The translations under genes and the position numbers were made by a program. A DNA stretch of 64,000 nucleotides, from positions 248,001-312,000 of the forward strand of contig JASANG010003005.1 in the NCBI GenBank assembly GCA_030248215.1, in the 5' to 3' direction. Positions 57,101-64,000 of this stretch are shown here, piece after piece. Positions within the stretch are counted from its first letter, which is position 1; each line of letters opens with the position of its first letter. Source of the stretch: Enoplolaimus lenunculus (taxonomy: Eukaryota > Nematoda > Enoplea > Enoplida > Thoracostomopsidae). The notes below the pieces were generated by a model. That model was not told where the DNA came from and did no database searches. It saw nothing but the letters and a program-made list of their open reading frames with translations.

Positions 57101-60100
57101 TCCGTTGAATTAAACGTTTATTTGTCTTGTGTCAATAGCTTGAGCGATCATGCAAGGTTAATGTACTTTCAAAACTTAAGTATACTTTAAAGTTTCGAAC
57201 ACAACTTTATTTGGACTGCATTTATTTATGCACTACAATTAGGGATAATTGACATTTATGGACGCTTCTAATCAGGGTTTATGGACTCTATCTGCTTACG
57301 GTACCCTTATCAGAGATACGGACTCCAATTAATTGGGACTCAAAATGGGGACCATCTTATTGCCTCCTGTTATTCGGGTCACTACAGTAATACATTTAAT
57401 TTGTATATGTTTAAAAGCAGTTGGAACTGTGTTCAAACTCAAAATATGTATGTGAGGCGTGCCAGCTTTAAATTATACAGATTGGCTTAATGTGAGATTT
57501 ATCACAGTATGATTTTCATAGCACATTGAATACTCTCACTACATTTACTGTATCTAATGGACAGCCGTATATAATACAGGTTCATTTAATAAACTAATTG
57601 CCATTCCTTGCCAAGCAACCGCAGTCAGCTTAAGGTGAATTTTTCGAATTTAACCCCTTCTCACATTGAGTCGCCTATAGGCAACTCAGCGCAGTGTATA
57701 TACGGTAAATAATATACATCGCACCGTGTTTAACAATTGCAACACATATACATAGTACTACACACCACAAGACGTGACAGCCCCCTCGGGCTCGAGCGTC
57801 AAGCTCCTATAGTTGAGTGGTGTTGGTATACGCTTCCCACTCCAGTGACTGGAGTTTGAATATAGCCTAAAAGTAGGTCTCAGGGGAAATAGAAAATATT
57901 CATGTGAGAAAGGGTTAAATTTTTCAAACGAAAGTTTCTTGATTTCAGGTAATTTTCTTACTGACCGTGATTAAATTTGAACCGTTAGAAATGACAACTG
58001 GGAGGCCGTTCCCTGCTTGGGCGACTACGCTTGGTTTCTTGATGACGTTTTTCTCAATATCGATGATATTCATTTTCGCCATTATTTCGTTGGTTCGTGC
58101 TAAAGGCACACTGCGACAGGTAAAATTGAATACCGTAATTTATAGTTTCAAACTCATTACACTATTTTAGTAAACAATGGTAATACTTAAAATGAAAACA
58201 TTTGCAAAATTAATATTATTATTATTTTACAATTTTTTCAAAAACAATTTTTTCGAAAATCAATAATTTCATTAGATATTAAAATAACATCCAAAATTTG
58301 TTATTATTTTACTATTTTTTAATTTTTTTTCGAAAATCAATAATTTCATTAGATATTAAAATAACATCCAAAATTTATTATTATTTTACTATTTTTTAAT
58401 TTTTTTTCGAAAATCAATAATTTCATTAGATATTAAAATAACATCCAAAATTTGTTATTATTTTACTATTTTTTAAATTTTTTTTTCGAAAATCAATAAT
58501 TTCATTAGATATTAAAATAACATCCAAAATTTATTATTATTTTACTATTTTTTAAATTTTTTTTCGAAAATCAATAATTTCATTAGATATTAAAATAACA
58601 TCCAAAATTTATTATTATTTTACTATTTTTTAAATTTTTTTTCGAAAATCAATAATTTCATTAGATATTAAAATAACATCAAAAATTTATTATTATTTTA
58701 CTATTTTTTCAAAAAATATTTTTTTCGAAAATCAATAATTTCATTAGATATTAAAATAACAACTAAAATTTATTATTATTTTACTATTTTTAAATTTTTT
58801 TCGAAAATCAATAATTTCATTAGATATTAAAATAACATCCAAAATTTATTATTATTTTACTATTTTTTAAATTTTTTCTCGAAAATCAATAATTTCATTA
58901 GATATTAAAATAACATCCAAAATTTATTATTATTTTACTATTTTTTAAATTTTTTTTTCGAAAATCAATAATTTCATTAGATATTAAAATAACATCTAAA
59001 ATTTATTATTATTTTACTATTTTTTCAAAAAATATTTTTTTCGAAAATCAATAATTTCATTAGATCTTAAAATAACATCTAAAATTTATTATTATTTTAC
59101 TTTTTTTCTAGTTTTTTTTCAAAAATAGTTTCATTAGATATTTATAACTCAAAAAACATCCATTTTTATACCTTATAACGTCGTATTATATTTTTAAACC
59201 TATATCCGATGCTAAGTCGATATCTTTTTGAATGTCGGTATCGTAAATGCAAAGTATGCTATGTTTTTGTAATTAATATTTGCAAAATTAGTTTTGTGTC
59301 CTCTAAATTGGCCCCTATACACTGTCTCATTAACAGGGTGTAACTGGCATATTCGTAACTGTAACTTATAAACTTGTTTTGAGCGTAAAAATAACTGAAT
59401 TTCCGTTATTTCTGTAACAGAAACAGGTACCGATTTTTACCGGAAACGGATATCCGGTTACGTGGCGGATCCACGATCTCAAAATGGGGGGGGCAAAATT
59501 TCACATGTAATAAAGTTACTTCTGACCCACACTCAAACCACGAACTATTGTCACAAAATTGTTGTATAATTTTTGTCGAGATGCTGTTGGGGGGGCACGG
59601 CCGGGGTGCCCCCCATGGATCCGCCATTGACACCGTGGTTGTCAGAGAAACGTATAACATTTTGGAAATTTTCATACTTCAATATCTGTTTTCCATTTCC
59701 GTTATTTTGATTACTATCCGTTTCCGTTTGCGTTATTCTTACTATCCGTTTATTCCTTGAACCATAGGTTTTAAACCTACTCTCAGAACAAATCTTACCT
59801 ACGCTAGACATAATGCGGCGTTCATATTATAACTGGGGCAGCTTGGAACACGTTTTGTCCAAGTTGATTCGACGTCAACATAAAGTTTTGTGATCCAATA
59901 GCGGTTATGTAGACAAAATGTGAATGTCATATGACATTGGCTTACAAATCACTGATGTCAAGCGATCATCGTATACAAATAACCATTTGTCATATGATAC
60001 TGCGGGACATTTATGCGAATATCATATGATATTCCAAAATTCTACTAAATATCATATGATATATATACAGGACAATGGAATTTGTGCACGCTAAATAAAA

Positions 60101-60925
60101 CAGTAAAGAGTCGGATAATGCAGCATCAAATGATTTCGCAAGTTGAATTAGCTTCTACGTTTCTGTTTCTCGCTAAGTTTTTCCCAAAATGTATTCCTAA
60201 GTACAAATAATTCAAATTTGAAATTTTAGTATCATATGACATTCTACAGGACAATCAAGCTAGTTTACCACAACTTTGCAGACATTTTCAAACATATCAT
60301 ATGATACTCGCAGACAATATTTGGAATATCATATGATATTGCAGTACAAACAGTAGATGTCACATCAGGATAGCAGACAATTCAAATTTTTTGAATCTTA
60401 TAGCGGATAAACGGTTAGACAAAATGTTACCAGCTATAGTCATAGGGACAAAACGTGTTCCAGGCTGCCCCAGTTATAACGTGACCCCCGCATAAGCTTA
60501 GCTAAGTCTTCACCTAAACTTTTTATAAACCGTGGATTAAGTCTAAGCCTGAAGTCTTAACCTTAAATGTGGGCAAACTATTACAGGAAGCCTTACATTT
60601 TAAAGCAGGGTCATTGTTACTTTTAGGGCCGCAAAAAGCGTATTCCTAAACCTAAACGTAGACGCTGGAACAAGTGTATTCCTAAGCCGAAGCCTACGCA
60701 AAAACGTGTCTAGAATTTAAGCTTACTCTTTTACAGACCCTCGCAAACAACGTGAGTCAAACTTTGTGTGTTTATCCGTCGCAATAAAGTTTGATAATAG
60801 TTTCATTCTTTTAGCGATTGCAAAAAGTGCTAAAACCATCAATACCGTTACCGTACAATGAAGGTTCAGACGTCAGCGATGGGTACCTGGATGACCCGAA
60901 ATCTGAAGAGCTTCAAAAAATGTAG
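44794..60925 (+). CDS. SLC6 Na+/Cl--dependent neurotransmitter/amino-acid symporter, 14 exons (whole gene span)
   Basis: Exons: 44794-45112, 45645-45776, 46543-46687, 47412-47522, 48445-48577, 49797-49931, 50870-50973, 52278-52402, 53030-53142, 54400-54531, 55623-55725, 56790-56890, 57949-58119, 60815-60925. 1935 coding bases give 644 residues, normal for the family, and every splice phase closes. It carries substrate into the cell with Na+ and Cl-. Features: about 79-residue acidic N-tail; TM1 [20 protein letters not shown]2 disulphide pair Cys191/Cys200; glycosylation sites NST 205 and NKT 209; TM6 [15 protein letters not shown]8 LGLDSQ; Asp/Glu-rich C-tail. Gly in TM1 where monoamine carriers have Asp argues for an amino-acid-like substrate. 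[13 protein letters not shown] and LRKNKQ resemble the GABA/taurine/betaine/creatine group, but the exact substrate is not fixed. Confidence 0.95.
45145..45280. mobile_element. GAGTTGATTAATCAACTC-family element, truncated
   Basis: CACTGTAAATTGTGATGAGT and about 110 bp of the left arm; the right half is gone. In SLC6 intron 1. Confidence 0.65.
45645..45776 (+). CDS. SLC6 exon 2: TM2
   Basis: [20 protein letters not shown], then [18 protein letters not shown], the conserved E-x-x-x-G-Q-x-x-x-x-G-G of TM2/IL1. Phase 1 at both ends. Confidence 0.95.
46045..46470. mobile_element. GGCC-family element, subtype B, expanded GCCTAA array
   Basis: GGCCAATGTTACTTTAATGG to TCCTTAAAGTAACATGGTCC. The interior repeats GCGTTGCAAAAATAAATTCC + (CCTAAG)n + CCTAATCTTAAG four times. 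In SLC6 intron 2, 72 bp before exon 3. Confidence 0.85.
46543..46687 (+). CDS. SLC6 exon 3: TM3 and start of EL2
   Basis: [20 protein letters not shown] carries the TM3 Tyr pair. It is followed by [20 protein letters not shown] with Cys191 of the loop disulphide. Donor GTGAGT, phase 2. Confidence 0.95.
46695..47075 (+). repeat. Tandem segmental duplication of intron flank plus GAGTC element
   Basis: TAATAAAATATG(T/A)CAG .. AGCTTTTGGCACTA .. CACTGCAAAAA(C/A)TGG occurs at 46695-46874 and again at 46875-47075. Each unit has intron sequence plus a GAGTC-family element (from 46737 and 46913). Confidence 0.8.
47076..47231. mobile_element. GGCC-family element (subtype B), left end missing
   Basis: GCCTAA repeats, GCGTTGCAAATGCGTATACC, ATAGTCTAGAATATAAGCC and the end CCCTAAAAGTGACATGGGTC. 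Confidence 0.7.
47412..47522 (+). CDS. SLC6 exon 4: extracellular loop 2
   Basis: Cys200 then [13 protein letters not shown] with two N-glycosylation sites, ending TPVEQFWE. In the family a P-x-x-E-Y/F-W-E block closes this loop. Donor GTAAGT. Confidence 0.95.
47781..48164. mobile_element. GTCGTAGCCCAA foldback element
   Basis: GTCGTAGCCCAAATCGTAAT and its inverse ATTACGACTTGGGCTACGAC, with further inner pairs (GGGCTAGCCCAAGGCGG, GATAGCCCAAGTCG). ATAT on both sides. In SLC6 intron 4. Confidence 0.75.
48445..48577 (+). CDS. SLC6 exon 5: TM4
   Basis: [20 protein letters not shown] (compare the L-x-x-S-x-G-I-x-x-x-G-x-x-x-W block), then TM4 [20 protein letters not shown]. Phase 0 at the end. 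Confidence 0.95.
48611..48757. mobile_element. GGCC-family element, subtype C
   Basis: GGCCCATGTAAAGATCAGGG to CCCATTTCTTTATATAGGCC; GTTACC(C)TT flanks suggest a target duplication. It starts 34 bp after exon 5. Confidence 0.8.
49152..49645. mobile_element. TTATCCCCCAG-family foldback, copy 2
   Basis: TGTTATCCCCCAGCATACAT .. GACAAACACGGACTGGGGGG, an inverted pair, with the same TTCAAATTTGG(G/A)CGT core as 4429-5042. Confidence 0.7.
49797..49931 (+). CDS. SLC6 exon 6: TM5 and IL/EL3
   Basis: [20 protein letters not shown] then [20 protein letters not shown], the family R-G-x-x-L-P-G-A block. Donor GTAAGT. Confidence 0.95.
50041..50314 (+). mobile_element. TTAACCCTTTCTCAC-family element carrying a tRNA-like segment
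   Basis: Ends TTAACCCTTTCACTCACAG and GTGAGAAAGAGTTAA are inverted. Between them CTATAGCTTAGTGGTCATCG (A-box-like) and GACTGGGGATTGAATC (B-box-like) form a tRNA-like segment at about 50196-50267. In SLC6 intron 6. Confidence 0.65.
50620..50780. mobile_element. GTAGCC-family element
   Basis: GCCCGTAGCCCGGTCACCTT .. AGGGGAACCGAGTCCCCTTG .. TCTGGCTGC. A fragment of another copy precedes it (50481-50555). Confidence 0.65.
50870..50973 (+). CDS. SLC6 exon 7: TM6
   Basis: [20 protein letters not shown] then [15 protein letters not shown]. The unwound TM6 with Gln and Ser that line the chloride and substrate sites in the family is kept. Phase 2. Confidence 0.95.
51018..51267. mobile_element. GAGTTGATTAATCAACTC-family element
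   Basis: CACTGTAAATTGCAGTGAGT to AGTGGAATTGGCAGTG. In SLC6 intron 7, 44 bp after exon 7. Confidence 0.8.
51530..52119. mobile_element. GAGTTGATTAATCAACTC-family element split by another inverted-repeat element
   Basis: CACTGTAAATTGTTATGAGT (left) and CACTGAAATTTACAGTG (right), TA outside both. The inserted element occupies 51609-51941. Confidence 0.8.
51609..51941. mobile_element. GATCACTCTTTATAACAAGAG inverted-repeat element, nested
   Basis: Long ends ATCACTCTTTATAACAAGAG + TGTGCAACTGGGTA and the inverse TACCCAGTTGCACACTC + TTGTTATAACGAGTGAT. The interior has CCCCCC-rich inverted blocks. No coding capacity. Confidence 0.75.
52278..52402 (+). CDS. SLC6 exon 8: TM7
   Basis: [20 protein letters not shown] then [19 protein letters not shown]. 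The G-F-V-I-F-S-x-L-G-x-x-A block is typical of TM7. Donor GTAAGT. Confidence 0.95.
52439..52546. mobile_element. GTAGCC-family element, left half missing
   Basis: TTGTAACTCATTGAAAACGC, TGAAAATTTTTAGCC, TATCTGACTACGGG, just after SLC6 exon 8. Confidence 0.6.
52666..52805. mobile_element. GGCC-family element, subtype B
   Basis: GGCCAATGTTTAAGGGGCGT to CCCCTTAAAGTAACATGGGCC; flanks ACATTTCG / ATATTTCG (7 of 8). Confidence 0.85.
53030..53142 (+). CDS. SLC6 exon 9: EL4 and TM8
   Basis: [20 protein letters not shown], then TM8 [18 protein letters not shown] with the LDSQ sodium-site motif at 436-439. Confidence 0.95.
53188..53419. mobile_element. GAGTC-family element with TA duplication
   Basis: CACTGCAAAAAATGGTGAGT to CACCATTTCTTGCAGTG, TA on each side; starts 46 bp after exon 9. 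Confidence 0.85.
53721..54053. mobile_element. GGCC-family element, subtype C
   Basis: GGCTCATGTAAAGATCAGGG to CCCTGTACTTTACATTGGCC, with TTAGGC repeats and ATGCTCATTATTACGC blocks. Confidence 0.85.
54198..54382 (+). repeat. 37-bp tandem repeat, five units
   Basis: The unit holds TTATGATCCTATAAGTCCCG then TTTACTTCTTGTGATGC. The last unit is shortened and the array ends 17 bp before exon 10. Confidence 0.9.
54400..54531 (+). CDS. SLC6 exon 10: TM9
   Basis: [20 protein letters not shown] then TM9 [20 protein letters not shown]. Its acceptor lies 17 bp after a 37-bp tandem array. Confidence 0.95.
54532..55622. other. SLC6 intron 10 contents
   Basis: A short open frame at 54708-54965 has no domain. 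A TTTAAACTAA-rich repeat (55085-55320) is shared with intron 11 (55790-56165). A TACGTA-core repeat lies at 55424-55465 (GCTAGAATGCGCCACATACG .. TTTCCAGC). Confidence 0.5.
55424..55465 (+). repeat. TACGTA-core short repeat
   Basis: GCTAGAATGCGCCACATACG then TATTTTTTGGCAACTTTCCA with GC at the end; inverted ends as in 33260-33300. Confidence 0.6.
55623..55725 (+). CDS. SLC6 exon 11: TM10
   Basis: [20 protein letters not shown] then [15 protein letters not shown]; the F-E-x-x-x-x-S-W block of TM10 is clear. Donor GTGAGT. Confidence 0.95.
56491..56737. mobile_element. GAGTTGATTAATCAACTC-family element
   Basis: CACTATAAATTCCAATGAAT to CACTGAAATTTACAGTG, 52 bp before exon 12. Confidence 0.8.
56790..56890 (+). 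CDS. SLC6 exon 12: IL5 and start of TM11
   Basis: [20 protein letters not shown] then [14 protein letters not shown]; matches the family W-x-x-C-W-x-x-x-x-P pattern. Confidence 0.95.
57000..57388 (+). mobile_element. ATCCGCTTACGGA-family element, fullest copy
   Basis: CAGAAGGTCCTCCACCCTGT at the left, ATTGCGATTATCCGTTGAAT, CTTGAGCGATCATGCAAGG, CTCTATCTGCTTACGG, ATTCGGGTCACTACAGT at the right. In SLC6 intron 12. Confidence 0.7.
57650..57918 (+). mobile_element. TTAACCCTTTCTCAC-family element carrying a tRNA-like segment
   Basis: TTAACCCCTTCTCACATTG and TGTGAGAAAGGGTTAA are inverted. The tRNA-like part (CTATAGTTGAGTGGTGTTGG .. GACTGGAGTTTGAATATAG) sits at about 57810-57868. Confidence 0.7.
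57949..58119 (+). CDS. SLC6 exon 13: TM11 end and TM12
   Basis: [15 protein letters not shown], then [20 protein letters not shown] and [19 protein letters not shown] tRNA-bearing mobile element ends just 30 bp before the acceptor. Confidence 0.95.
58200..59120 (+). repeat. ~78-bp tandem array, about 11 units
   Basis: Each unit holds TCGAAAATCAATAATTTCAT + TAGATATTAAAATAACATCC + AAAATTTATTATTATTTTAC + TATTTTTTAAATTTTTTT. Unit-to-unit identity is very high. It fills much of SLC6 intron 13. Confidence 0.95.
59463..59626. mobile_element. TGGCGGATCCA-family element
   Basis: TGGCGGATCCACGATCTCAA to GCCCCCCATGGATCCGCCA, clean inverted ends. Confidence 0.8.
59815..60491. mobile_element. GCGGGGTTCACG-family element, copy 2
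   Basis: GCGGCGTTCATATTATAACT .. GGGGCAGCTTGGAACACG and the inverse CGTGTTCCAGGCTGCCCC .. GTGACCCCCGC. Many ATCATATGAT palindromes inside. Confidence 0.8.
60609..60745. mobile_element. GGCC-family element (subtype B), worn
   Basis: GGTCATTGTTACTTTTAGGG .. GTGTCTAGAATTTAAGC .. CAGACCC; the final terminus is lost. 69 bp before exon 14. Confidence 0.65.
60815..60925 (+). CDS. SLC6 exon 14: C-terminal tail and stop
   Basis: [19 protein letters not shown], an acidic end, and TAG at 60923-60925. Preceded by the tract TTTCATTCTTTTAG. Confidence 0.9.
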   Translation, partial: RLQKVLKPSIPLPYNEGSDVSDGYLDDPKSEELQKM

Positions 60926-61033
60926 AAAATTTTTAGTATCGCTCTGGTTCCCACATATTTTATAATATGATTTAAATGTTTCACACATGGCTGTTAAGTA
61001 TGAGGCATTTTTAACTTTGGCAGTTATCTGTAC

Positions 61034-61039
61034 AATAAA
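61034..61039 (+). terminator. Candidate poly(A) signal of the SLC6 gene
   Basis: AATAAA 109 bp after the stop codon, in TGTACAATAAACTCATGG. Confidence 0.55.
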
Positions 61040-61116
61040 CTCATGGTTAACGTATTAGGTAACATTTTGTTCGCTTATCAACCTCAGTATCGTTAAAACC
61101 TTGTGATGCGTTAATA

Positions 61117-61365
61117 CACTGTAAATTTCAGTGAGTTGATTTTAACTCAGATTGAGTTGAATCACTCAGTCTGGGTTAGGACTATCAGAACTCAAAATTT
61201 TGAGTTGATTCAATTGATTCTGAGTGTATTAATCAACTCACCAAGAGTCAGCTCGCCTTACAGTGAAAATCAACACAACTCAGAAATTAATGTTTACAGA
61301 TATTAATTCATAAATAACCAACTGACAAGCTGAATTGATTAATCAACTCGTTGGAATTTACTCTG
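61117..61365. mobile_element. GAGTTGATTAATCAACTC-family element
   Basis: CACTGTAAATTTCAGTGAGT to GTTGGAATTTACTCTG, TA on both sides. Lies 78 bp after the candidate poly(A) signal. Confidence 0.8.
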
Positions 61366-61613
61366 TAGGTCACGTTTGATTTTGATAATGTTTGATATTA
61401 GATTTATCTTGAAAGTTGAACAAACGTTCGTCTTGAGTTTTAGTTTTTAAAAATGAATTTCAGTTGTAGAAATCTTCATGTTATGCTCAAAATAAGGTTA
61501 ATGTAACAACAAATCGTATTGGACAGTGAACATGGTAGTGACCCGAGTAAGAGGGATCAGGGTAATAAGATAATGTCCCATTCTGAAACCCAAGCAATAG
61601 GAGTATGCATCTG

Positions 61614-61864
61614 CACTGTAAATTCCAATGAGTTGATTAATCAATTCAGCTAGTGACTTGGTTATTTCTGAATTAATATCAGTAAACGTAAACTCACTCC
61701 GAGTTGAGTTGATTCTTACTCTGAGTTAAGTTAACTTTGGGTGAGTTGATTAATTAACTCTGAATCAATTGAATCAACTAAAATTCTGAGTTCTGATAGT
61801 TCTAACTCAGACCGAGTGATTCAACTCATTCTGAGTTAAAATCAACTCACTGAAGTTTACAGTG
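61614..61864. mobile_element. GAGTTGATTAATCAACTC-family element
   Basis: CACTGTAAATTCCAATGAGT to CACTGAAGTTTACAGTG. It interrupts an ATCCGCTTACGGA-family scrap that starts at about 61545 (GTAGTGACCCGAGTAAGAGG). Confidence 0.8.
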
Positions 61865-62113
61865 TGTGATTGATTACTGGTTAGGGACTGTTAGTAGATT
61901 GAGTATATATAAGCCTTAATTAGAGTCCATGAAAAAGGCTGAAGCAAAAAATAGATTAGGCTGTTCAAATATGTAACAGCTATTCAGATAACCAGCGCTT
62001 AACTTTATGGAATCCAGAAAAAGTTAACCGAACATGGCAGTCAGCTATAATGCTTCGGAGTAAGCCAGTTCTGCCCAAAAGTAAGAATATAAAAGAATGC
62101 TGTTTGGTGCAAT

Positions 62114-62301
62114 GGCCAATGTAAACAACAGGGGCGGAGCAGTAGTATAACCATATTTCTAAGACTAAGCCTAAGCGTAAAAATGAGCATGTTCTTAAGC
62201 CTAAGCCCAAGCCTAAGCCAGGCAAAAATTTAGTCTAAAGCTTAAGCTTACTCTATTGCAGTCCCACAGAAAACGTTCCGCCCCTGATCTTTACATGGGC
62301 C
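62114..62301. mobile_element. GGCC-family element, subtype C
   Basis: GGCCAATGTAAACAACAGGG to CCCCTGATCTTTACATGGGCC. Confidence 0.85.
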
Positions 62302-62436
62302 GGTCAAACTAATATAGATTGAATTATAATAAATAAAAGTCCTTAACCGAATAAGCGCATGGTTACTTCTGGGGGGGGGGGCAAATTAATATCGGTCCCC
62401 GCTTTTATTCGGGTCACTACAGTAGTGACAAATTTT

Positions 62437-62620
62437 GGCCAACGTTACTTTTAGGGGCGTAACAGTAGATTAAGCGTGTCCCTAAGCTAAAGCCTAAACA
62501 ATGCAAACATGTGTTCCTAAGCTTAACCCTAAGCCTAAGTAAAAAATCTAATGTAGAATTTAAACCTACTCTTCTATAGACCGACCAGAAACCTGAACGC
62601 CCCTTAAAGTAACATGGGCC
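62437..62620. mobile_element. GGCC-family element, subtype B
   Basis: GGCCAACGTTACTTTTAGGG to CCCCTTAAAGTAACATGGGCC. An ATCCGCTTACGGA-family end (GGGTCACTACAGTAGTGAC) lies just before it at 62410. Confidence 0.85.
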
Positions 62621-62960
62621 CACATTTTTGTTGCGTCAACGTGTAAATTAAGCGTTTATGTTATATAAATAATGAATGTAGTTCATTAAAATTTGCAAAA
62701 ATACATATGAAGCCGTCTTCACAAGAATAATCGGATTCTTGCTCAGCAATCGCTGATAAATAATCATTTGGCTTCGGTGTCGGGGTTGCTGTGTAATTTC
62801 TCCCCAAGCGCAAATTAACGCCCACCCAAGAAAGATAGCGGTAGCAATATTTTTCACACGGAAACATCGCGTTAAAATAGCTTACAAGTTTACCCTACTT
62901 AGCTCAGGTTATATCTCCATGTTAGTATCTTTATCGCACCGATCAACAATACGCCGACGC

Positions 62961-63178
62961 GGTCAATATAAAGAACAGAGGTGGAACAGTATAAGTATAT
63001 TCGTAAGCCTAAGCCTAAACCTAAGCGTAAGAATGAGCGTATTCCTAAGCCTAAGCCTAAGCGTTGCAAAAGCGTCAACCTAAGCCTAAGCCTAAGCAAA
63101 AAATGTAGTATAGAATGTAAGCCTACTTTTTCACAGACTGCACCAGAAACCAGAACGGCCCTAAAAGTAACATTGCCC
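62961..63178. mobile_element. GGCC-family mosaic: subtype C left end, subtype B right end
   Basis: The left end is GGTCAATATAAAGAACAGAGGT (C/A type). The right end is TATAGAATGTAAGCC .. CCCTAAAAGTAACATTGCCC (B type), with the B-type GCGTTGCAAAAGCG block in the middle. Confidence 0.7.
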
Positions 63179-63284
63179 GCAAAAAGTTTATATTTTGACG
63201 AAAATCGAGATATTTTCATTATGGTTCAAACAAATCGAAAACGCAAGTTTCATTATCAAGTGTTGTCGTGGCTATAATCTCTAT

Positions 63285-63361
63285 TTAAGGTTTAGACTAA
63301 TTTTTGCTTGGCTTAGGAATATGTTTAATCTACTGTTACGGCCTTAAATGTAACATTGGCC
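63285..63361. mobile_element. GGCC-family element, right half
   Basis: TTTAGACTAATTTTTGCTTG .. ACTGTTACGGCCTTAAATGT + AACATTGGCC. Confidence 0.65.
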
Positions 63362-63964
63362 GTGATTCCTACGCAAATTCATTCGATAATTTGATTGAGC
63401 GGAGACACGCAATCTGACTGCCATTTCTTGCAAGCTTTAACACTGGCCTTTCTTATTGACGACAAGAAAAAACAACATGAATGATACCCCACATTTAAGG
63501 TTAAGGCTTAAGCCTAAACGTAGACTTTAATAAGCATAGGCATAGGCAAAACCGTAAGGATACGCTTACGCCTAGGCCCACATTCTAAGACGTAGCACCT
63601 ATCACCAGTTAGTAATAGGTCTTCAAACTAACAGACTGCTGCAATTGCAAATTTCAAAATTTACGCCAGACGTAGAGTATTAAATCGAATGCAATAAATT
63701 TGTCGAATTTCAAACTTCACCATTCCCGGTTCGAAGGTTACAAGACCTATCACCAACTGGTAATAGGTGCTATACACATTTGAGAATACGGGCTCTAGGC
63801 ATAGATAAGCCTTGACTCATGGTTAGACCCAAACGTAAATATATTTGGAAAGTGTAAAATTGGTAAAATTAGTACTAGTAGTCTTTAATCTATGCACAGT
63901 TTAAACTCCACGTTTCCATAGCAAACATCCACAGTTTGTAAATCCCGACCCCTTTTTATGTATC
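63362..63964. other. Unassigned stretch
   Basis: Worn GCCTAA-like scraps at 63497-63590. The phrase AATAGGTGCTATACACATTT at 63763 also occurs with one difference at 49118. No gene seen. Confidence 0.45.
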
Positions 63965-63969
63965 GATTA

Positions 63970-64000
63970 CTTGACCCATGTATAGAGCCCATGTATAGAA
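63970..64000. mobile_element. GGCC-family terminus entering the window edge
   Basis: ACCCATGTATAGA then GCCCATGTATAGAA at the last bases: doubled subtype A left ends; the element continues beyond the window. Confidence 0.55.

Overview
This is a metazoan (invertebrate) genomic window: AT-rich, with GT-AG introns, two multi-exon ion-transport genes on the + strand, and very dense short inverted-repeat DNA elements. Many of the elements are filled with TTAGGC/GCCTAA tandem repeats. TTAGGC is the telomere unit known from nematodes, so a nematode (perhaps an early-branching one with a repeat-swollen genome) is the best guess. The repeat alone does not prove it, and no rRNA or spliced-leader gene was seen.

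Gene 1 (5281-13842, +) encodes a voltage-gated K+ channel (Kv)-family subunit in seven recognisable exons: T1/BTB tetramerisation domain, S1 to S6, and a six-charge S4. One junction (exon 4 to 5) is unresolved. Its voltage sensor looks intact, but the stretch where the TVGYG selectivity filter should lie reads quite differently, and the S6 gate motif is ALPIT rather than the PVP type. This suggests a modifier or silent type of subunit, or a channel with altered permeation.

Gene 2 (44794-60925, +) is a complete 14-exon Na+/Cl- neurotransmitter symporter (SLC6) gene encoding 644 residues. All exon phases agree and all 12 membrane segments are accounted for. TM1 has Gly where monoamine carriers have Asp, and the rest most resembles the GABA/taurine/betaine/creatine group. 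A candidate poly(A) signal follows at 61034.

Between and around these lie about 31 kb (13843-44793) and 3 kb (60926-64000) with no convincing intact gene. There is a broken run of coding-like sequence on the - strand at 24134-24913 and a lone 110-codon open frame at 40970-41299. Two tRNA-shaped sequences (10422-10497 -, 11925-11997 +) sit inside introns of gene 1.

Mobile DNA dominates. (1) GGCC family: termini begin GGCC(C/A)ATGT; subtypes are A (..ATAGAACAGGGCCGG), B (..TACTTTTAGGGCCGTAAC) and C (..AAAGATCAGGGGCGGAAC). Several copies have exact 8-bp target-site duplications, so they look like hAT-type non-autonomous elements. Their interiors are tandem repeats: TTAGGC arrays, AGT microsatellite, and in one 3.3-kb copy (92-3400) an ~80-bp satellite arranged as a huge hairpin. 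(2) GAGTC and (3) GAGTTGATTAATCAACTC families, both with CACTG termini and TA duplications (Tc1/mariner-like). (4) GTAGCC family. (5) TGGCGGATCCA family. (6) ATCCGCTTACGGA family. (7) A GCGGGGTTCACG family with internal ATCATATGAT palindromes. (8) A TTAACCCTTTCTCAC family that carries a tRNA-like segment. (9) Several other foldback elements. Many are nested, and they make up much of the long introns of both genes.
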